Shown: positions 36,736 to 44,714, counted from the first letter of the stretch. The stretch is 64,000 bases of DNA from Gammaproteobacteria bacterium UBA7449 (GCA_002477465.1 DLPV01000019.1:8281-72280), one strand, 5' to 3'. Translations and numbers: made by a program. Notes: generated by a model from the sequence alone, not told the origin.

Positions 36736-36775
36736 AAAAGCCGCTTACGCGCAGATGGTCGCGAAAGCGGCTTTT
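36736..36775. terminator. Bidirectional Rho-independent terminator
   Basis: An 11-bp perfect stem, aaaagccgctt (36736-36746) and aagcggctttt (36765-36775), has A-run and T-run on both sides. It lies between the convergent small membrane-protein gene (+) and the VOC gene (-) and can serve both strands. Confidence 0.85.
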
Positions 36776-36827
36776 AGGTTCTGTAAGTTCAGGCGCTGCT
36801 GGTTAATATCAGCCGCCCAACTTGGTA

Positions 36828-37205
36828 TCAGGCGGGTTCAGTCATACAGAACACATTCAGCTTGTTGCCGTCCAGATCGCGAAAATACCCGGCGTAAAAG
36901 GTGTCACCACGGGGACCGGCAGCTCCCTCATCCTGGGCGCCAAGCTCAAGCGCCTTCTTGTAAATCGCATCCACTTTTTCCTTGCTGTCCACGGCCAGCG
37001 CAATCATGACGCCATTACCAACACTGGCAGGATTGCCGTCATGTGGCGTGGTAATTGACAGCGCCGGTGCCTGTGGGTTCACTGCCCAGGCGATAAAAGA
37101 TTCCATTTCCATGAAACGAGAGGCGCCCATTTCGGCTAACAGTTCATCGTAAAATTTTGCCGAGTTTTCCAGGTCGTTGGTACCCAGCGTGACATATCCA
37201 ATCAT
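36828..37205 (-). CDS. VOC (glyoxalase/bleomycin-resistance) family protein
   Basis: This 125-residue protein is one vicinal-oxygen-chelate module: start MIGYVTLGTNDLENSAKFYDELL, middle AVNPQAPALSITTP and end GDTFYAGYFRDLDGNKLNVFC, matching small VOC proteins. Metal ligands would be His/Glu in related enzymes; here a typical first His is replaced (YVTLGTND). The catalytic role is therefore uncertain. The gene is followed on the complementary strand side by a bidirectional terminator and preceded by the Tag gene, 22 bp away. Confidence 0.88.
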   Translation of the reverse strand: MIGYVTLGTNDLENSAKFYDELLAEMGASRFMEMESFIAWAVNPQAPALSITTPHDGNPASVGNGVMIALAVDSKEKVDAIYKKALELGAQDEGAAGPRGDTFYAGYFRDLDGNKLNVFCMTEPA

Positions 37206-37227
37206 GATTTCCCTCCAAGTTTGATTG

Positions 37228-37800
37228 TTAATGTGAGTTTTTCAGTTCCCGGTAGCGGAAACAATTACCTGTATGGTCATTGACCAGGCCTGCCGCCTGC
37301 ATGAAGGCATAGCAGATTGTGCTGCCCACAAATTTGAATCCACGTTTCTTGAGATCCTTTGACATTTCATCACTAGTAGCCGTGGAGGCGGGCACATCTT
37401 CGCGCAGCTTTCGTTTTCCGTCGATGGTCTTGCTATCCACAAAGGACCAGATGTATTGATCAAAGCTGCCGAACTCTCGCTGCACCGCCTGACAGGCCTT
37501 GGCATTGCTACGAATCGAGTAGAGCTTCAGGCGGTTGCGAATAAGGCCGGCGTCCAGCAGGTGCTTCTCAATGGTTTTGTCGGTGAGTCGCGCCACCTTA
37601 TCGATCTCAAAGTTCTTGAAGCATTTGCGATAGTGATCTCGCTTCTTCAGGACGGTGATCCAACTCAGCCCGGCCTGCTGACCTTCTAGGCAGATAAATT
37701 CGAACAGCAGCCGGTCGTCATGAATTGGGACGCCCCATTCCTCGTCATGATAAGCAATGTAAATCTCGTCTGTGCCTGGCCACCAACAGCGTTTGGTCAT
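37228..37800 (-). CDS. tag: DNA-3-methyladenine glycosylase I
   Basis: This 190-residue base-excision enzyme removes 3-methyladenine from alkylated DNA. Family features are RCWWPGTDEIYIAYHDEEWG at the start, the substrate-pocket region LEGQQAGLSWITVLKKRDHYRK, and the zinc-binding end with CYAFMQAAGLVNDHTGNCFR, which carries the His and Cys ligands (with C4 and H16 at the N-terminus). It lies on the minus strand 22 bp before the VOC gene. A LexA-type operator lies 127 bp upstream of its start, which could place it under SOS control, although tag is not SOS-controlled in E. coli. Confidence 0.93.
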   Translation of the reverse strand: MTKRCWWPGTDEIYIAYHDEEWGVPIHDDRLLFEFICLEGQQAGLSWITVLKKRDHYRKCFKNFEIDKVARLTDKTIEKHLLDAGLIRNRLKLYSIRSNAKACQAVQREFGSFDQYIWSFVDSKTIDGKRKLREDVPASTATSDEMSKDLKKRGFKFVGSTICYAFMQAAGLVNDHTGNCFRYRELKNSH

Positions 37801-38291
37801 GGCTTTGGGTTCTTCCTGTCGTTTTTATTCTGGATTCTTGCTTTAAATTCTTATTTTGGTTGCTTGCTTGTCTAATAGCTGTCTTTATGGGAGGCGTATT
37901 AAAAAGTGTCGGTGAACTTCAGAATGCTGTATATAAATACAGTATTCTGATCAAGCGATTTCTCGGCTCGACGGCACTCAGATCTTCTGTTTTCGCCATG
38001 GTAACCACTTGGCTAATTAGTGCAAACCATAAGCAGTTAGCTATCACACGCTGGCGACTATTCTGAGCCGTCTCTATATTGCTATCAGTGGAGGCGTTCG
38101 TCGGCTATCTCGACTTTCGCTGGCAGCGCGCAAAGTTTTGTGCCGGATTTTGCTTCAATGCGGCTTCACTTCCTTGGGTTGATCAAGGACAATCCCCGCC
38201 TCGAATTACAACAACTTGACTGTGCGCAGCAATTAAGAAATATCAGACAGTGCTCAGTAGAGTATTTGCCTAAAACAGGAGAGATTGAGAT
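37801..38291. other. Intergenic region between tag and the RidA gene
   Basis: No convincing gene is visible in these ~490 bases. Short frames exist on the plus strand (for example ATG 37999, 22 codons, and a 62-codon frame from 38140) but they lack RBS and recognisable content. A canonical LexA-box palindrome lies at 37927-37942. Confidence 0.6.
37927..37942. promoter_or_regulatory. LexA (SOS) box
   Basis: The sequence ctgtatataaatacag matches the gammaproteobacterial LexA consensus CTGT-N8-ACAG, with an AT-rich core and near-perfect palindromy. On the plus strand TATTCT follows the box directly, as the -10 does in the recA promoter. On the minus strand the equivalent is CATTCT. The nearest genes are tag (start 37800, divergent) and the RidA gene (start 38292). 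No standard SOS gene is adjacent. Confidence 0.75.
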
Positions 38292-38747
38292 ATGTCTAAA
38301 GCGATCATGCAATGGCTCAGTGGTGTAGTCGCGGTACTTGTACTTTGCACCGCACAATTTTCTGCAGCGCAAGAACGAAGCTATATAAACCTAAGCAGTT
38401 CAGGTGGCAGTGGCTCGCCGTTTAGCGGTGCCGTGATGACCGACGATACCCTGTATATATCAGGCATGCTGGGCTTGGAAAATGGACAGGTCCCCAGCGA
38501 CCCAGCCCAGGAAGCTCGCAACGTTCTAAACGCTATTCAGGGTACTCTGGAAGAGGCCGGTATGAGCATGGATGATCTGGTCTATGTGCAGATCTTCTGC
38601 TCTGATGTTAGCCACTACGATGCCTTCAACGCGGTCTATCGCACGTATTTCAGCCAGGAATTTCCAGCTCGTGCTTTTATCGGTGCAGGAACGCTGTTGT
38701 TTGATGCCCGCTTCGAAATTCAGGCCATTGCCGTCAAGCGCCCCTGA
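38292..38747 (+). CDS. Exported RidA/YjgF family protein
   Basis: This 151-residue protein is a RidA-type trimeric fold (enamine/imine deaminase family) with an added signal peptide (hydrophobic residues ~8-25, cleavage near FSAAQ). RidA stretches are DDTLYISGMLGLENGQVP, AGMSMDDLVYVQIFCSD and PARAFIGAG...DARFEIQAIAV; the substrate-binding arginine equivalent is in PAR. Most RidA proteins are cytoplasmic, so periplasmic location is unusual. An AGGAG sits about 11 bp before the ATG. The next gene is a large DUF5916 barrel protein. Confidence 0.85.
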   Translation: MSKAIMQWLSGVVAVLVLCTAQFSAAQERSYINLSSSGGSGSPFSGAVMTDDTLYISGMLGLENGQVPSDPAQEARNVLNAIQGTLEEAGMSMDDLVYVQIFCSDVSHYDAFNAVYRTYFSQEFPARAFIGAGTLLFDARFEIQAIAVKRP

Positions 38748-38929
38748 GTTTTCCTGGCTCATTTCCTGAGTCAGCTGGAGCAGCCCTGGCTGCTCCGCGG
38801 CTGACCGTTACAAACAATTACAACTCTATGCTTTAGCTCGGCGCTAAGCGGTTGATATTGTTATATCTTTATAAAGCGCGGCTCCATCAAGAGAGCCATA
38901 ATAAGCATTGCCCGATAGCAGGTTTTCTC

Positions 38930-41170
38930 ATGGTTAGTATTACGCGGTGTCAGGCCCTGTGTGCGGGTTTGATAGCACTCCCGATTGCTATTTCTTCCGC
39001 TGCCTCCGCACAGCAACTCAGCTCTGAATCTGTGCGACCGACCACCCAGGCTGTGGCACTGACTGCAGTGCCCACAATTGATGGTGAAGTGCTGGGGGAT
39101 GCAGCCTGGGCCGGCATCACACCGACCAGTGGCTTTACCCAGGTTCGGCCCAATGAAGGTCAGGCTGCCACACAAAATACAGAGGTATTCGTCGGTTTTA
39201 GTGATGACACCCTTTACATCGGCGTCATGGCCTATGATGAAAATCCTGAAGCGATTCTGGTAACAGACAGCCGCCGAGATTCTCCACTTGATGACACGGA
39301 CAGTTTTCAAGTCATTATTGATGGTTTGCTTGATCGTCAGAATGGCTACGTCTTTGGTACTAACCCATCCGGAATGGAATTTGATGCCCAGGTTATCAAC
39401 GAGGGCGGCAGCGGTGGCTTCGGCGGCCGCGGTGGAGGCACTGGAGGGTTCAACACTAACTGGGATACCACCTGGGAGGTTGAAGCACAGATCACTGAAC
39501 AAGGTTGGAGTGCAGAATTTGCCATTCCTTTTGTTGCTCTGCGTTATGGCAACGGTGATTCCCAGGTCTGGGGCATAAATTTTCAGCGTAACATCCGTCG
39601 CAACAATGAGGAGTCCTACTGGGCACCACTTGATCGCAACTTTAATCTGCGTCGTGTGTCGGAAGCTGGCTTCATTGAAGGAATTGAAGTGCCCAGTCAG
39701 CGACTACTGCAGGTAACCCCCTATGTTCTCAGCCTCAGTGAGCGCGGTGGTAATTTGACCTCAACCCAATCCCGGGAAGAATACGGCGTCGATATGAAGT
39801 GGGGCATTACGCCAAGTCTCACACTTGATATGACCGTCAATACCGATTTTGCTCAGGTCGAGGTTGATGATATTCAGGTGAACCTTGATCGCTTTAGCTT
39901 GTTCTTCCCGGAGAAGCGCCCCTTTTTCCTGGAAAACGCGGGCCAATTCGCGATCGGTAATCCGCGTGAAGTTGAGCTTTTCTTTAGTCGTCGAATTGGC
40001 ATTAACGCGGGTACGCAATTTCCAATCGAAGCCGGCGGGCGCTTGACCGGTAAGATTGGTGATACCACAAATGTTGGTCTGTTACGCATGCGTACCGAAG
40101 GCATCGAAGGAACCGTTCCTCAGAACGATTTCTCTGTGGTTCGCATCAATCAGGAACTTCCCAATCGCTCAGCGATAGGCATGATGTTTGTGGAGCGGGA
40201 TGGAAGTGGTGCAGTCAATGGGGTTCAGGGTGACGACATCAATCGCACCTATGCGATCGATGGGCGCTGGGGTATCGGCAATTATACTGTTATTCGCGGT
40301 TGGGTATCTCAAACAGAGACGCCAGGGGTCAATGGTGATGATATGGCCGGCGGCGTAACCTGGAACTTCAACGACGAAGACTGGGCCCTGAATGCTGGTT
40401 ATTCCGAGGTTGGAGCTAACTTTAATCCAGAAGTTGGTTTTTTGGCCCGAAAAGATTTTCGTAAATACGAGGCGGGCTGGCGCTATCGCTACCGACCAGA
40501 AAATTGGGGGCAACTGCAGGAGTTGCGCCCACATATGAACTATCGCGGTTATTGGGATTTCGATGGTACCCAGCAGACTGGTTACCTGCACATCGACAAT
40601 CACTGGGAATTTAACAGTGGCATGGAGATTCATACCGGGACGAACTTCACCCAGGAAGGTGTATTTGAATCCTTTGAAATCGTGGATGGTGTGACCGTAC
40701 CGGTGGGTGATTATGAGCACCAGGAGGCACAGCTGGTTTACTGGAGTAATCGAAGTGCACCATTCAGTGTAAATTTTTCTTCGCGTATTGGTGGCTTCTT
40801 TGGTGGCGACCGCGAGAATCTGGATTCTACAATTCGCTATCGCGTGGGTGAAAAGTTTACCAGCGAGCTCACGTGGAGCCACAGCAATATTGACTTGCCT
40901 GTGCCAGGTGGAGACTTTGAAGTAGACATTGCTCGTTTTCGCGCTACCTATGCCTTCACGCCGCGCATGACCTTGCAAACCCTGGTGCAATACAACAAGC
41001 GTGACGACGTGATTTCAACCAATCTGCGTTTCGCCTGGTTGCAATCGGCCAACGCCGGTCTCTACATCGTGTATAACGAAGTGGATGAGAACAATATGCT
41101 GTTTGCACCGCGCGAGAATGCCCAGCAGTTTGCGGTTAAATACTCCCGCATCCTGAATATCTTCAATTGA
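38930..41170 (+). CDS. DUF5916 protein with N-terminal CBM9-like domain, probable outer-membrane barrel
   Basis: After a signal peptide (ending SSAASAQ), residues ~40-210 form a carbohydrate-binding family 9-like beta domain (TIDGEVLGDAAWAGITPTSG, VFVGFSDDTLYIGVMAYDEN). A DUF5916 region follows, with DRFSLFFPEKRPFFLENAGQF and FSRRIGI. The C-terminal ~350 residues alternate strands and aromatic girdles like a barrel. I chose ATG 38930 because a GCAGG precedes it and the upstream ATG 38852 adds a tail before the signal. Such proteins are common in marine bacteria and are thought to bind outer-surface substrates; the ligand is unknown. Confidence 0.88.
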   Translation: MVSITRCQALCAGLIALPIAISSAASAQQLSSESVRPTTQAVALTAVPTIDGEVLGDAAWAGITPTSGFTQVRPNEGQAATQNTEVFVGFSDDTLYIGVMAYDENPEAILVTDSRRDSPLDDTDSFQVIIDGLLDRQNGYVFGTNPSGMEFDAQVINEGGSGGFGGRGGGTGGFNTNWDTTWEVEAQITEQGWSAEFAIPFVALRYGNGDSQVWGINFQRNIRRNNEESYWAPLDRNFNLRRVSEAGFIEGIEVPSQRLLQVTPYVLSLSERGGNLTSTQSREEYGVDMKWGITPSLTLDMTVNTDFAQVEVDDIQVNLDRFSLFFPEKRPFFLENAGQFAIGNPREVELFFSRRIGINAGTQFPIEAGGRLTGKIGDTTNVGLLRMRTEGIEGTVPQNDFSVVRINQELPNRSAIGMMFVERDGSGAVNGVQGDDINRTYAIDGRWGIGNYTVIRGWVSQTETPGVNGDDMAGGVTWNFNDEDWALNAGYSEVGANFNPEVGFLARKDFRKYEAGWRYRYRPENWGQLQELRPHMNYRGYWDFDGTQQTGYLHIDNHWEFNSGMEIHTGTNFTQEGVFESFEIVDGVTVPVGDYEHQEAQLVYWSNRSAPFSVNFSSRIGGFFGGDRENLDSTIRYRVGEKFTSELTWSHSNIDLPVPGGDFEVDIARFRATYAFTPRMTLQTLVQYNKRDDVISTNLRFAWLQSANAGLYIVYNEVDENNMLFAPRENAQQFAVKYSRILNIFN

Positions 41171-41186
41171 GAGTTGGTCCGGCGAA

Positions 41187-41672
41187 CTAGTTTGCCGGGT
41201 CAAGCTTGTCTGCATTCTCCGCTTCAAGCATTTCCACAATGCCCTGGCGAACGCGGTTGGTGGAGATACTGACTTCAAACAGGAACAGCACTAGCCCAAG
41301 AATCATAAACGTCATCGAAAAGATGAACAGGGTAGCGATGGCGGCGGACAGATCGGAGCCGGTGAGCTCACCAAAAAACAGGGTGACAATCACCAGGCAA
41401 ACCAGTAGCGCTGCGCACACAAACATGCGCAGCGACCAACTCACTAGGCGGATACGTTTCCACAGACCAGCGGTTTCAGCTTGCAAGGTCGCAAGATGCG
41501 CGTCGTGGGTTTCAGACACCAGCCGTGTTTCTAACACTCGGGCCCGATCCACAACCCGGCCCAGTCGTACCGACAGTACATTAAGCATGCCGGCGATACC
41601 CGCCAATAAAAACACCGGCGCAACCGAAAGCTGAATCACTCCAGCAATAGTTTCGACGGCGTTTGCTTCCAT
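41187..41672 (-). CDS. DUF2721 membrane protein
   Basis: This 161-residue protein has three hydrophobic helices (about 15-35, 78-98 and 105-128) and the family phrase IQLSVAPVFLLAGIAGMLNVLSVRLGRVVDRAR at the N-terminus, which identifies DUF2721. The function of the family is unknown. It is transcribed 12 bp after a DUF2306 gene, and its stop lies 16 bp from the convergent DUF5916 gene, with a small hairpin (ccggc and gccgg) in between. Confidence 0.88.
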   Translation of the reverse strand: MEANAVETIAGVIQLSVAPVFLLAGIAGMLNVLSVRLGRVVDRARVLETRLVSETHDAHLATLQAETAGLWKRIRLVSWSLRMFVCAALLVCLVIVTLFFGELTGSDLSAAIATLFIFSMTFMILGLVLFLFEVSISTNRVRQGIVEMLEAENADKLDPAN

Positions 41673-41684
41673 AGTAGCTGAGTC

Positions 41685-42455
41685 TCAGGTGGCGGCTTTA
41701 GCGTCCAGGTCCTTCCAGTGACGGGCGCCGTTACCGGGAGTCCGGGTCAGGTTGATCCAGATCTCTGAGGCGGCAATGTTAGTTACGCCGGCCATCCAGA
41801 ACGTGGTGCCAAACAGCACAGCAATGCCGATCTCGGAATTGGCCATCAGGATGCCAAGCATGACCCGCTCGGTAGCAATAGCCAGCATCAGGGCCCAGCT
41901 GCGAATCATCCATTCCCGGTGCGCGCCAATTTTTTTCGCGCGAATGCTGGTGTAGGCCTTGTACATACAGAACAGGGTATAGAAGGCAAAGAAAGTGGTC
42001 GCCATGGACTCATTAAAGCCCTGACCGTCGACCCCCATGAAGGGCTGAAAGATACCAATAAAGCCGCCGGAGAAAGCAGCGATGCCGCCAGCGACTAGCC
42101 AGACTCGCCCACTCCAGCGGTGGAAATTCAGGTAGTTCTTTCGAATGGGGCGGATAAACTGCAGCGGCCCCAGGCAGAAGATCAGTACCCCTGTAACGAG
42201 GTGCGCCCAGCTGGCGGGGGAGAACTGCACATAACGCCCATCGAAGGGATTAAACTGTTCAATAGGATCGGTGAATTCCTGGGAACTCGCTTCTATCAGA
42301 AAGTCGCCTCGCCCAAAAATCGCGGTAAGCCCGGTAAAAATCAGCACCGCCATCATCAACCAGCCGCCAATCTCCAGCACTTTGCGCCGTGTACGTGCGC
42401 TCGGCGCACTAAACTCAAGCTCCGGCGTTTCGCCGCCGGCAGTCATATCAGTCAT
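41685..42455 (-). CDS. DUF2306 membrane protein
   Basis: This 256-residue protein carries the DUF2306 pattern: ASWAHLVTGVLIFCLGPLQFIRPIRKNYLNFHRWSGRVW near residue 85-125 with conserved histidines, about five to six transmembrane segments and GAHREWMIRSWALMLAIATERV. The histidines and HRW motif suggest haem or metal contact, but this is inference. The gene probably forms a pair with the DUF2721 gene 12 bp downstream. Its start is followed upstream by the accessory region with the tRNA. Confidence 0.88.
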   Translation of the reverse strand: MTDMTAGGETPELEFSAPSARTRRKVLEIGGWLMMAVLIFTGLTAIFGRGDFLIEASSQEFTDPIEQFNPFDGRYVQFSPASWAHLVTGVLIFCLGPLQFIRPIRKNYLNFHRWSGRVWLVAGGIAAFSGGFIGIFQPFMGVDGQGFNESMATTFFAFYTLFCMYKAYTSIRAKKIGAHREWMIRSWALMLAIATERVMLGILMANSEIGIAVLFGTTFWMAGVTNIAASEIWINLTRTPGNGARHWKDLDAKAAT

Positions 42456-42572
42456 AACCAGGTCCCCAAATTGACCAGATATCCTTTTGTCGCAAGCTTA
42501 ACTGTGGTGGTGGATAATATCTAGGAGTCTTGGGGGCTGATAGAGCGTGCAATTTCGGGGTAGGTGGTGGGC

Positions 42573-42711
42573 CACTGCCAGCATTTACCTCTGACACGGT
42601 CTGCGCCGCTCCGCGGTTCCCTCGCTCCCCAAAAAGCCCGAACCTGGGGTCCGGTCTTTTTGGCTCACTCGGCGCTAGCCCTTTATTGTGTCTGAGGTAA
42701 ACACTGCCAGC
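42573..42711. mobile_element. MITE-like element with 10-bp target duplication
   Basis: The 119-bp element (42583-42701) is bounded by terminal inverted repeats tttacctctgacac (42584-42597) and gtgtctgaggtaaa (42688-42701), 13 of 14 matching. It is flanked by the direct repeat cactgccagc at 42573-42582 and 42702-42711, as expected for a target-site duplication. The two arms form a long imperfect palindrome with a second paired block (around ccaaaaagcc and ctttttgg) toward the centre. It encodes no protein, so transposition would need a transposase supplied in trans. Confidence 0.75.
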
Positions 42712-42752
42712 GGCCTGTCAATTTACGTGGTAGTTCACTCAGTGATTCCATT

Positions 42753-42821
42753 CTCACAAACAGATATAGTCTTCGATTCCACGCGTCCGTAGCTCAGCTG
42801 GATAGAGTAACTGGCTTCGAT
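42753..42821 (+). repeat. Duplicated promoter and 5' half of tRNA-Arg
   Basis: This is a near-identical copy, offset by exactly 178 bp, of positions 42931-42999. It includes ctcacaaacagatata, the promoter -10 (tatagt, 42765-42770) and the tRNA acceptor/D-arm/anticodon-arm 5' part (42783 on). The similarity stops after the anticodon-loop sequence ttcga. The downstream sequence is not tRNA-like. Confidence 0.85.
42783..42821 (+). pseudogene. Truncated tRNA-Arg(TCG) pseudogene
   Basis: The 5' end reads gcgtccgtagctcagctgg and continues through the D-arm to the anticodon loop cttcga, after which the sequence diverges (tccagctccgcc). No T-arm or matching 3' acceptor strand follows. It cannot fold as a full tRNA. 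Confidence 0.8.
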
Positions 42822-42919
42822 CCAGCTCCGCCTGCTTATTCCCGCTAAACCCAGCTTGCTAGTCAGACTCCGGAGTTAAAGAGCATCTCTTGCTTAGCTT
42901 AATCAAGGCTTATCCCAGA

Positions 42920-42948
42920 GTGACCCCTATCTCACAAACAGATATAAT
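42920..42948 (+). promoter_or_regulatory. Promoter of tRNA-Arg
   Basis: The -35 gtgacc (42920-42925) and consensus -10 tataat (42943-42948) are separated by 17 bp, with the tRNA 5' end 12 bp after the -10. The same arrangement precedes the truncated copy with a weaker tatagt -10. Confidence 0.7.
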
Positions 42949-42960
42949 CTTTTATTCCAA

Positions 42961-43037
42961 GCGCCCGTAGCTCAGCTGGATAGAGTAACTGGCTTCGAAC
43001 CAGTTGGTCGGGAGTTCGAATCTCTCCGGGCGTGCCA
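42961..43037 (+). tRNA. tRNA-Arg, anticodon TCG
   Basis: The 77-nt sequence folds as a full cloverleaf. The acceptor is gcgcccg with cgggcgt, the D-arm gctc/gagt, the anticodon stem actgg/ccagt with loop cttcgaa (anticodon TCG, reading CGA), and the T-arm gggag/ctctc with loop ttcgaat. The gene ends in an encoded GCCA. An antisense frame through this region yields a well-known spurious peptide and was not annotated. The tRNA 3' end serves as the left boundary of the mini-island described separately. Confidence 0.95.
43024..43036 (+). repeat. Left att-like core (tRNA 3' end)
   Basis: The sequence ctccgggcgtgcc at the end of tRNA-Arg recurs exactly at 44715-44727. Direct repeats of a tRNA 3' end are the usual mark of integrative-element insertion by a tyrosine recombinase. 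Confidence 0.65.
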
Positions 43038-43590
43038 TATTCAGATATAATATCTAACGATTTCAATAGCCTAAGCAGAAAATCTTCCTCTACCGTATAC
43101 ATAGCCGTATACATAAATGCGATTGAGGTAAGGGGCAGATAGACTGTCATCACGAGGGTTGAGACTCGACACTCCAATCATCTCCTGCCTTGAATGTGTT
43201 TAAGCGGCTACAGTGACACTATTTGAGGGATGATTCGGACCCCGGGGTGCTAATTTAACCCCCCCTTCGATCTGCAGGCGCTCAGGTTCAGTTACAGGAA
43301 TTACTTTAACCAAACGACTCGAAGATGGTCAGAGGAGCCAACATCATGAGGGACAAAAATACCCAGCTCTCAATCAAATGCCAGTCGAAGTAGCGTGCTT
43401 CTTTGGAGTCTATTGAACTCTGACCTCCAAGAACGCCACTCCTACCGAAATTCGAATATAACTAGCTTGTGAGTAGAGTTGAAGAAATGGGTTATTTAAT
43501 AGAGCTGCTGACGAAGTTGCCGCATAGCCTGAAGGTTTAATGCCCCCTAGCTACGCTGATTAAGGTGAAATGCGCAGAATTGAGTTCCAG
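43038..43590. other. Left part of the mini-island, no gene
   Basis: Apart from the ccgtatacata repeats at 43093-43117, I see no coding frame with family similarity, no RNA gene and no hairpin of note in these ~550 bases. A C-run of seven lies near 43259-43265. Confidence 0.5.
43093..43117 (+). repeat. Left copy of the 25-bp direct repeat
   Basis: Two units of ccgtatacata (43093-43103 and 43105-43115) followed by aa. The same double unit occurs at 44533-44557 with one difference (spacer g versus a). Placement just inside both ends of the mini-island suggests arm-type recombinase binding sites. Confidence 0.75.
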
Positions 43591-44187
43591 CTATTCAGAA
43601 TAAGCCTCGACGCTGAATAGTTGCAGCGAGAAAGGTCCGTCAGTTTTATCGTATTGATAGAGAGCAAATTCAGAGATATTGCTGCGATCTAACTGCGGGC
43701 CGTCCAGCTTGAAGCCGCGAAACTGCGGCGAGAAACGTGAAAAGGGAATGTAGATCTCTTCTAACTCATCTGCGTTCGCGGTGGTGTTGAAATCAGCCCA
43801 GTAGCTGACCTTCCTTCCACGCCACCTAGCGTCGGTTTGGATAGACCACGTGTACTTGCGACCGTCGGCCTTAACTTTAACTTTTATACCAGAATAATTC
43901 GAAAGATCTTTGGCGAATTTTAGGGTGCGAATAGAGCTAAACCCACCGCCGTTGGTATTCGTGATACCAGAAAAATCAAGCCGCTCGTCAAGCAGCTCGA
44001 TTCCGCCCTGACTGCGCCCACCCATCACGGTATCGTTTTGCACATACCATTGCAGGTCGGGCCCGGCCTCTGAAAAAGTATTCAGTATCAAGATATTTTC
44101 TCCCTGCTCTGCCGAGACACCGCCAAGGCTTACGAAGACACAGGCGTACGTTGATAATAACAGACGAATTATTGGTGTTAAGCGCAT
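43591..44187 (-). CDS. Exported CIA30 family protein
   Basis: This 198-residue protein has a signal peptide (cleavage near GVSAEQ, residue ~27) and a single CIA30 beta-sandwich domain: WYVQNDTVMGGRSQGG near residue 46 and SNYSGIKVKVKADGRKYTW, PFSRFSPQFRG further on. CIA30 domains were named from a complex I assembly factor but bacterial versions are of unknown role and may bind ligands. The gene is the only one in the mini-island between the tRNA-Arg copies. Its start is ATG 44187 with no strong RBS. Confidence 0.88.
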   Translation of the reverse strand: MRLTPIIRLLLSTYACVFVSLGGVSAEQGENILILNTFSEAGPDLQWYVQNDTVMGGRSQGGIELLDERLDFSGITNTNGGGFSSIRTLKFAKDLSNYSGIKVKVKADGRKYTWSIQTDARWRGRKVSYWADFNTTANADELEEIYIPFSRFSPQFRGFKLDGPQLDRSNISEFALYQYDKTDGPFSLQLFSVEAYSE

Positions 44188-44532
44188 GGTCTAAATCCCG
44201 GGCAATGAATATTTTGAACGCAAACCATTTGGAAGCGTTGATTGACTGTTCCGTAACTACGCTGTGCACGCGGGTTCTAGTTTCAATTCTGTGAGGCAAT
44301 TTACCCAACGAGAAAACTCTGACTGTCAGCAAGAAGCATTGAATTGGTTGCTAGATGCGGCCGGCGATAATTTGTGATTATCGTAATTGCTTATGATTTC
44401 TGGTCATTATGCTGAGTTATCCAGCTTAGCTTGACTAATGATCAGCTTATTAAGTAACTGCGCCGCTACAACAACAATCTCCAGCGCCATCCAATGACCC
44501 CCGCCCTTGTTATGAAGCCCCCCTTGGTCAAA
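44188..44532. other. Upstream region of the CIA30 gene
   Basis: About 345 bases of AT-rich sequence containing no recognised gene or RNA. It presumably holds the promoter of the CIA30-like gene on the minus strand, but no clear -10/-35 pair stands out. Confidence 0.4.
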
Positions 44533-44557
44533 CCGTATACATAACCGTATACATAAA
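44533..44557 (+). repeat. Right copy of the 25-bp direct repeat
   Basis: Two ccgtatacata units (44533-44543 and 44545-44555) followed by aa, matching 43093-43117 in the same orientation, 1440 bp apart, with one mismatch. Confidence 0.75.
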
Positions 44558-44714
44558 CTCTTGATATGTTCTTTCAATGAGATGGCTGGAGATTTCAGCG
44601 CGGCGCTTTAATGGAAATTAAAGCGTTGATTTATATGCTAAAAAATGAGAATTTAAGATGCTTATAAACTTGGACGATTCATTTGCTTAAGTAGCATATT
44701 GATGGTTCGGCGCG

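Larger units (their letters stand above)
43037..44714. mobile_element. Integrase-less mini-island inserted at tRNA-Arg
   Basis: The 1.68 kb between the two copies of the 13-bp tRNA end carry a single recognisable gene (CIA30-like, minus strand) and a pair of 25-bp direct repeats near the ends. The right boundary is followed directly by a strong terminator, as would be expected for the original tRNA unit before insertion. No integrase or excisionase gene is present. It is either a remnant of a larger island or a non-autonomous cassette mobilised in trans. The evidence is structural only. Confidence 0.6.

Noticed and set aside
37725..38066. 113-codon plus-strand frame after the tag start
   Set aside because: It starts inside tag on the opposite strand, has no RBS and its product shows no family features; the LexA box lies within it.
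38140..38328. 62-codon frame before the RidA gene
   Set aside because: It overlaps the RidA start in another frame and lacks an RBS.
38777..38796. Hairpin ggagcagc/gctgctcc after the RidA gene as terminator
   Set aside because: The stem is good but no T-run follows, so I did not call a terminator.
42932..43177. Minus-strand frame of 81 codons across tRNA-Arg
   Set aside because: Its C-terminal part is the antisense translation of the tRNA (PGEIRTPDQLVRSQL type), a well-known spurious annotation.
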